NCBI GenBank assembly: GCA_029248485.1
Contig: JAQWJG010000015.1
Coordinates: forward strand, 1-11,564
From: SAR86 cluster bacterium
Lineage (GTDB): Bacteria; Pseudomonadota; Gammaproteobacteria; SAR86; D2472
DNA length: 11,564 nt
Direction of reading: 5' to 3'
Of the stretch, positions 6,644 through 11,564 are shown one piece after another. How positions within the stretch are numbered: the stretch's first letter is position 1; every line of letters begins with the position of its first letter. Position numbers and translations under genes: made by a program. The notes under the pieces are model-generated. The model saw only the letters and a program-made list of their open reading frames with translations. It did no database searches and was not told the origin of the DNA.

Positions 6644-7843
6644 ATGAATCCTGTCTATATTGTTGATTCAATTAGAACACCTAGGGCCCGAGCTAATCAA
6701 AAGGGCGGGCTGAGCAAACTAAACCCATATGAATTATTGGATGTTTTATATAAAGATATTGAGCAGAAAAATTTTTTAGATTTGCATTCCATTGACGAAG
6801 TAATTTTGGGTTGTGTAACTCAATATGGTGAACAAGCTGGCAATATTGCAAAAGCTTCCGCTCTATATTCTGACTATCCTGATTCAATTTCAGGACTAAC
6901 CGTGAACAGATTTTGCTCTTCAAGTTTAGATGCAATAAATTTGGGCTTTTTGAAAATTCAATCTAAGCAAGCGAACAATGTTATTTCTGGTGGTGTGGAA
7001 ATGATGTCTAGGGTACCAATGCTTTCAGATGATGCAGCAATTTGGAATGACATAGAAATTGCTGGTCAGGCAAAGATTTTTTTAATGGGCAGCGGAGCTG
7101 ACCTGATAGCCAGTCTTTTTAATATTTCTAGAGATGATGTAGACAGGCAAGCATTCAAGTCACAGCAAAATGCCTTAAATGCTCAAAAAAATAATCACTT
7201 TAAGTCTATTATCCCAGTAATTAACAAGAGTAAATCGATTAACTGTGTTGATGATGAATGCATTAGACCAGATACAACCATTGAAAGCTTGGCCTCATTG
7301 GATCCAAGTTTTAAAAAACTTGGGGAGCAGGGGGTAGATCAAGCCCAATTAACCCTTTTTCCTAGTTTAAAAGAAATCGTGCATGTTCACACAGCAGGCA
7401 ATTCTCCTGCAATGGCAGATGCTGCATCCATTACGTTACTCTCAAATAAAGAAATTCAAGAAAATGGACATAAGTCCAGAGCAAAAATTCTTTCTGTTGC
7501 TACAGTGAATGACGATCCTCTATTAGTTTTATCAGGTTGCATGTTAGCTACGCAAGAAATACTTTCACAGAATAATTTACAAGTTGCTGACATAGATTTA
7601 TTTGAAATACATGAAGCTTTTGCCTCGACCATGATCCATTGTCAAAAAGAGTTAAAAATAGATGATGCAAAGCTAAATGTTAATGGTGGTTGTATTGCTC
7701 TTGGTCATCCCATGGGAGCTACTGGCTCTATAATGGTGTCAACCTTGATAGATGAGCTAGAGAGACGTGATTTAAAGTTTGGTATTGTTGCAACAAGTGG
7801 TGCAGCTGGAGCTGGGACTGCCTTGCTCATTGAAAGAATATAG
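6644..7843 (+). CDS. Thiolase-family acyltransferase with Cys-to-Ser change in the last active-site loop
   Basis: This 399-residue protein has the full thiolase fold: 'YIVDSIRTPRARANQKGGL' at the N-terminus, the nucleophilic C91 in VNRFCSSSLDAIN, 'GGVEMMSRVP' (117-125), H323 in EIHEAFAST (HEAF as in FadI/HADHB rather than NEAF of FadA), and H355 in NGGCIALGHPMGATG. The last loop reads IVATSGAAGAGTALLIE, with S385 where FadI-like thiolases have the general acid/base cysteine (CAAGG.GHA). This change would weaken or alter classical thiolase turnover; the enzyme may favour another acyl transfer or C-C reaction, or recruit another residue. It is the last gene of the flavoenzyme operon, starting 4 nt after the oxygenase stop without a Shine-Dalgarno site. 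It ends 6 nt from the convergent esterase gene. Confidence 0.9.
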   Translation: MNPVYIVDSIRTPRARANQKGGLSKLNPYELLDVLYKDIEQKNFLDLHSIDEVILGCVTQYGEQAGNIAKASALYSDYPDSISGLTVNRFCSSSLDAINLGFLKIQSKQANNVISGGVEMMSRVPMLSDDAAIWNDIEIAGQAKIFLMGSGADLIASLFNISRDDVDRQAFKSQQNALNAQKNNHFKSIIPVINKSKSINCVDDECIRPDTTIESLASLDPSFKKLGEQGVDQAQLTLFPSLKEIVHVHTAGNSPAMADAASITLLSNKEIQENGHKSRAKILSVATVNDDPLLVLSGCMLATQEILSQNNLQVADIDLFEIHEAFASTMIHCQKELKIDDAKLNVNGGCIALGHPMGATGSIMVSTLIDELERRDLKFGIVATSGAAGAGTALLIERI

Positions 7844-7849
7844 GAATTT

Positions 7850-9304
7850 TTAATATTCTGCCATTAATGGAAATGGCCTTAAAAAACCATCTTTAACTTC
7901 AGCTTTTATATTTAAGTTTTTAATTGGTATAAAGTCAGGGGAAATATCTTTTTCAACCCAATTCTCTATTACAGTTAACATGCTCATCTGATCAGGAATT
8001 CTTGATTCCATCTCCCAGCAATGCCCCATTCCAGGAACTAAAAATAATTTGAAAAATTTATCTGTATTATTCCCAAATAACTTTCGAACATTTTTATAGT
8101 AATCTATTGTTTGCTGAGGAAGAACCAAGGGATCTGCAAGTCCAGCCCACATAAGCAATTTACCATTTGATTCAAAAAATTTTTTTAGATTAGGGTTTGT
8201 TGCATTCAATAAGTCACTTTGAAGTTTTAACTTTTCAAGATGGCTGTCAAAATTAAAGTCTACAGCCCTGAAGTTCTTTTCGAAATTAAATCCAAAATTA
8301 GGCAAAAAGCCATCTGCTAAAAGTGTGCCAGGTCTTGGGCTTTCTTTACTGCCAAAATACCAATACCCTAGATATCTTTCGCTTCCCGGATTTATTCCAT
8401 AAAATAATTTCTCACCAGTAGCATTAGAAGGGCCAGCATATAATTTCAATAAAGTATTTTTTTCTTCCAGCGATAAGCATTCAATTTTCGATGACTGATC
8501 ACATATTTTGACGTCATCAAAAGTTAAATTGCATTCATTAACATTTTGTAGAACTCCATCATATGAGCCGTCGAATCCATCGCATTTATCTAATACATAT
8601 TTTTCTAGCCATACCAGTTTGGCATTAAATTTGCTTGTAAGGACCTCATTTTTTTTATCATTCAAATTAGACTGAAGCAGCCAAGGCCCAAATATTCCTG
8701 CATTCTCGGTAAGATTTAGAATTGGGCATCCAGAGATAATTCCATCGAAAAGATTGGGATAAATTTGTGCAGCTTTTGCGGCTAATCTCCCTCCATTAGA
8801 GCATCCTGAAAAGTAAGAATAATTTGGTTTTTGATTGTAAAACCTTTTTATTAACTGATGACCCGCATCGTAGGTAAATTTTATTACTGTAAATGCATAA
8901 ACTTTTCTTGCTGCAGGATTGTTCTTGGCCCATTCAGCATCACCCAGGTGCTTTCCTTGATGGCCACCATTGGTTGTAATTGCAGCATATCCTTTTCGTA
9001 GAGCATGATTAATTGCATTTGAATGAGAGCTTCTATCAGGCTCAATTAACCCACAAAAACCCCCACAGCCAGCTTGAAAAAATTTTCCATTCCAATTTTT
9101 ATCTGGCAGTCTAGCTTCAAATCCAATGTTGGGGTTGATAATGCCTTTAACCTTACAAAATGATGGCAAATCACCACTGTTTTTAACTAAGCTAGTTTCA
9201 GTTACAACAATTTTTTCAAGATTGAGATTCGATAAATCATTACAGTCTTTTGCAACAACTGGAGTTACAAAACAAAAAAGAATGAGAAGTTGTAACCATT
9301 TCAT
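7850..9304 (-). CDS. Tannase / feruloyl esterase family secreted serine esterase
   Basis: Taken from the ATG at 9304, this is a 484-residue preprotein. Residues 1-18 (MKWLQLLILFCFVTPVVA) are a typical signal peptide with cleavage after VVA, so it acts in the periplasm or outside. The tannase-family CS-D-HC triad is visible: nucleophile S169 in SGCSNGG, D391 in GLADPLV and H428 in VPGMGHCW. The cysteines next to the Ser and His (C168, C429) are expected to form the family's disulfide. A lid/Ca-site segment with CDGFDGSYDGV is also present, flanked by cysteines. The reaction would be hydrolysis of an ester of an aromatic or similar acid. An upstream in-frame ATG at 9358 adds 18 residues but would run through a hairpin terminator and bury the signal peptide, so it was rejected. 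The gene follows the TonB receptor, which suggests coupled capture and hydrolysis of one substrate. Confidence 0.91.
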   Translation of the reverse strand: MKWLQLLILFCFVTPVVAKDCNDLSNLNLEKIVVTETSLVKNSGDLPSFCKVKGIINPNIGFEARLPDKNWNGKFFQAGCGGFCGLIEPDRSSHSNAINHALRKGYAAITTNGGHQGKHLGDAEWAKNNPAARKVYAFTVIKFTYDAGHQLIKRFYNQKPNYSYFSGCSNGGRLAAKAAQIYPNLFDGIISGCPILNLTENAGIFGPWLLQSNLNDKKNEVLTSKFNAKLVWLEKYVLDKCDGFDGSYDGVLQNVNECNLTFDDVKICDQSSKIECLSLEEKNTLLKLYAGPSNATGEKLFYGINPGSERYLGYWYFGSKESPRPGTLLADGFLPNFGFNFEKNFRAVDFNFDSHLEKLKLQSDLLNATNPNLKKFFESNGKLLMWAGLADPLVLPQQTIDYYKNVRKLFGNNTDKFFKLFLVPGMGHCWEMESRIPDQMSMLTVIENWVEKDISPDFIPIKNLNIKAEVKDGFLRPFPLMAEY

Positions 9305-9316
9305 AAATGGATTGAG

Positions 9317-9355
9317 AAAAATATCAGCCCTGATCAGAAATACAGGGCTGATATT
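9317..9355 (-). terminator. Rho-independent terminator downstream of the TonB-dependent receptor
   Basis: Two arms pair perfectly over 13 bp (9320-9332 with 9343-9355), with a 10-base loop and a GC-rich core (CAGCCCTG/CAGGGCTG). Read on the minus strand the hairpin is followed by TTTTT then CTC (9321-9314), starting 6 bases after the receptor's stop. It fits an intrinsic terminator for the receptor transcript, and it sits just before the esterase ATG at 9304. The plus-strand side lacks a T-tract. Confidence 0.8.
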
Positions 9356-9361
9356 CAAAGA

Positions 9362-11564
9362 TTAAAAATTATAATCTAATTTAATAGCTATATTTTTTGG
9401 TCGAGCATAGATAGCATCATATGCTATTCCATCAAGCGCTCCACCTGAAGCAAGTCTGACAAATGTTCTTGCGAGTGGAATAGTTCCACCAACAACTTTA
9501 ATTCGTTCATCAGTTAAGTTGTCACCAATCAACGACACTCTCCATTTACCATCTGAGCTTGTTAAACCAAGCACCAAACCAACTTTTGAGTAGCCACTTT
9601 CTTTGATATTTTTATCAAGGTTAGTAGTTATGAAGTACTCTGATGAATAATCAACATTTAAATTAGCATCAAATACCCAGCTATTAGATAAAACAGTATC
9701 ATATGCAAATCCAGCATTGGCTGTGTCTTCAGGAGCAAGGATAACGCTAGCACCAGATCTATCACAATAAATTCCGTTGGTTGCAGTTTCTCCATACGCA
9801 CACTGACTATTTTTCCAGTCAGTAAATTTATAGTCTAGACTCGCCATAGACGCATAAAATTCTAAGTTATCTGTAAGAAGATACCTTCCCTGCATTTCAA
9901 AGCCATCTAATTCAGCGGCTGAAGCATTTCCAACTTTAAATCCTAGTACACCATCAAACACACTAGTTTGAAGATCATCATATTCAGTTGTGAAATAAGT
10001 GAAGTCGAATGAAGCTCTATCTGATTTCATTTTATAGCCCCATTCAATATTTGTAGCTTCTTCTTCTTCAAACTCCCATCCACCTTCACTCGAGACTAGT
10101 GGAGTTCCTGGTATTGAGTTACCTCTAATATCAAATCCTCCCGCTTTAGAACCCTGAGTATAGGAAACATACATTTGAGAGTTTTCCGATAAGTCATAGC
10201 TTAGTCTAACCATTGGATCAAAAGAGTTTTCACTTCTGCTACTTGCTATATCATGAGGACCAACATTTAACACGCCAGCCCATAAAGCATTTAGTAATGG
10301 TGAACCAGCTAATGCTGTTCCAGTGCCATCTAAAGTTAACTTTCTGCTTCCATCTTTGTCTTCGCTAGAATACCTTGCACCAACTGTTAATCTCCAATTG
10401 CCTTCAAGATTAATATCAGCTTGACCAAAAACAGAAAACATATCAGAGGATTGTGCATAAAGCCTGTCCCAGTTAGTTCCTACTAGCAAAGAAACTGGAG
10501 GTCCTGCAAGCGCGAGGAACGAGCCCAATGGAACATAATCAGTTACATCAACATCAGCAGTTTGGAAGTATGCTCCAACGATGTAGTCAACATCTTCTCC
10601 ACCAGGAGAGGTATACCTGATTTCTTGCGACCATTGATCATACTTTTCAGTTTGATTGGTGCCATCAAGTATCTCAAGACCAACATAGTCAACATCAAGA
10701 ACTTCATATGAATCGTATTCAACATGACCTGTAATCGAAGTAAGAGTTCCGCCACCATCCATTGGATAATTTGCAGTCAGCACAAAGTTATCCATTGTAT
10801 TTTGGCTAAAAGTTTCTCCACTTGACCTTACCCAGTCTTCATTTGTTTCCACTGCAATGGGACCTCTAAAAACCAGACCATAGCCATCTTGTGGAGCTAT
10901 AGCCTCCATGGCATAGCCAACAGAATCAAAGTCAGCTGTCTCAACTTTCAAATTATAATCAACATCACCAGATGTCCATGCAAGTTGTCCTCTGATGTAT
11001 GTTTCATCTCTTTGTGGCTCAAGCCTTTTCATGTTTGTATTTGTAATCCATCCATCCATTTCTCTTGTTGAAACGGTTAGTCTTCCAAGCAGATTATCTG
11101 ATAGAGCTCCTGATAAAACCAAAAGCGACTGATCTTCACCATGCTCGGATTCATGAGATGTAGAAAATTTACCCTCAAACTCCTCGGTTGGTTTTGCTGA
11201 GGTAACACTAACAGCTCCGCCGATTGCATTCTTACCAAATAAAGTAGGCTGAGGGCCTCTCAAAACCTCAACTCGCTCTAGATCAACAAGCGGGGTTCTT
11301 GCCAACTGACTTCTTGGATAAACAACACCATCAAAATTCATTGGTACAGATTGCTCAAAACCCTTGTTGGCACCTGATCTAACTCCACGGATAGAAATTG
11401 AAGTATCAATTTGCGTTTCAACCACCATAAAGTTTGGAACAGAAGCTGAGAGCGATTGAAGGTTATCAACACTTCTATCAGCAATATCTTCTCCAGCAAT
11501 AGCTGACACAGAAATTGGTACATCTTGAAGACTTTGCTCTCTAATTTGAGCTGTAACTACAACT
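9362..11564 (-). CDS. TonB-dependent outer-membrane receptor (5' end beyond the window)
   Basis: The frame is open from the right edge (first full codon 11563-11561) to TAA at 9364-9362, giving 733 visible residues. It starts VVVTAQIREQSLQDVPISVSAI, the beginning of a plug domain, so only the signal peptide and TonB-box region are missing. The plug (to about residue 125) contains 'ISIRGVRSG' and 'VEVLRGPQPTLFGKNAIGGAVSV'. The remainder alternates like a 22-strand barrel, with 'SYTQGSKAGGFD' and 'EATNIEWGYK' landmarks, a Cys pair 12 residues apart (588 and 600) likely in an extracellular loop, the penultimate 'LIGDNLTDER', and the terminal aromatic of outer-membrane barrels (KLDYNF). The family imports iron chelates, vitamins, sugars or hydrophobic compounds using TonB energy. 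No FecI/FecR genes are nearby, and the linked esterase and oxygenase genes favour an organic nutrient. The usual Gly in RGPQG is Pro here. Confidence 0.93.
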   Translation of the reverse strand, partial: VVVTAQIREQSLQDVPISVSAIAGEDIADRSVDNLQSLSASVPNFMVVETQIDTSISIRGVRSGANKGFEQSVPMNFDGVVYPRSQLARTPLVDLERVEVLRGPQPTLFGKNAIGGAVSVTSAKPTEEFEGKFSTSHESEHGEDQSLLVLSGALSDNLLGRLTVSTREMDGWITNTNMKRLEPQRDETYIRGQLAWTSGDVDYNLKVETADFDSVGYAMEAIAPQDGYGLVFRGPIAVETNEDWVRSSGETFSQNTMDNFVLTANYPMDGGGTLTSITGHVEYDSYEVLDVDYVGLEILDGTNQTEKYDQWSQEIRYTSPGGEDVDYIVGAYFQTADVDVTDYVPLGSFLALAGPPVSLLVGTNWDRLYAQSSDMFSVFGQADINLEGNWRLTVGARYSSEDKDGSRKLTLDGTGTALAGSPLLNALWAGVLNVGPHDIASSRSENSFDPMVRLSYDLSENSQMYVSYTQGSKAGGFDIRGNSIPGTPLVSSEGGWEFEEEEATNIEWGYKMKSDRASFDFTYFTTEYDDLQTSVFDGVLGFKVGNASAAELDGFEMQGRYLLTDNLEFYASMASLDYKFTDWKNSQCAYGETATNGIYCDRSGASVILAPEDTANAGFAYDTVLSNSWVFDANLNVDYSSEYFITTNLDKNIKESGYSKVGLVLGLTSSDGKWRVSLIGDNLTDERIKVVGGTIPLARTFVRLASGGALDGIAYDAIYARPKNIAIKLDYNF

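Noticed and set aside
9305..9358. ATG at 9358 as the esterase start
   Set aside because: It would place 18 polar/mixed residues before a clear signal peptide and would translate through the receptor's terminator hairpin.
11338..11509. GTG at 11509 as the start of the TonB-dependent receptor
   Set aside because: The same frame stays open to the window edge and the upstream codons encode typical plug sequence (VVVTAQIREQSLQDVPIS), so the GTG is an internal valine.

Overview
The window is an AT-rich, gene-dense stretch of bacterial chromosome. It looks like a marine Gammaproteobacterium with a compact genome, of the SAR86 kind. This is inferred from the low GC, the very short gaps and overlaps between genes, the scarcity of Shine-Dalgarno sites, and the combination of a TonB-dependent outer-membrane receptor with CoA-dependent catabolic genes. 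No rRNA, tRNA, CRISPR array, insertion sequence or integrase is visible.

Left part (1-1128). The C-terminal end of a plus-strand gene (1-156) converges on a minus-strand unit of three genes: a PsiE-family four-helix membrane protein (700-1128), an unrecognised 96-residue protein (356-646) and an unrecognised 58-residue protein (179-355). The ATG of the 58-residue gene directly follows the stop codon of the gene before it.

Central part (1255-7843). A plus-strand acyl-CoA synthetase (1255-2940) overlaps, stop codon on stop codon, a minus-strand SCP2-type thiolase (2937-4172). A short divergent promoter region (4173-4275) separates that thiolase from a tight plus-strand operon: an NMO/2-nitropropane-dioxygenase-family flavoenzyme (4276-5178), a carotenoid-cleavage/lignostilbene-type oxygenase (5182-6639) and a second thiolase (6644-7843). 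In the second thiolase the usual C-terminal catalytic cysteine is a serine.

Right part (7850-11564). On the minus strand lie a secreted tannase/feruloyl-esterase-family protein (7850-9304) and, upstream of it, a TonB-dependent receptor whose 5' end is beyond the window. A strong hairpin plus T-tract sits between the two.

Taken together, the genes from 1255 to the right edge read as a scavenging and catabolic locus. The receptor would import a bulky ester or hydrophobic compound and the esterase would release an acid or alcohol from it in the periplasm. The non-heme iron oxygenase would cleave a conjugated double bond, the synthetase would make a CoA thioester, and the thiolases and flavoenzyme would act on CoA intermediates. 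The substrate (phenylpropanoid, stilbenoid, apocarotenoid, terpenoid or steroid-like) cannot be read from sequence. Enoyl-CoA hydratase, acyl-CoA dehydrogenase and hydroxyacyl-CoA dehydrogenase genes are not in the window. Two transcription units (psiE and the SCP2-type thiolase) have a good -10 element exactly 6 nt before the ATG, which suggests leaderless mRNAs.
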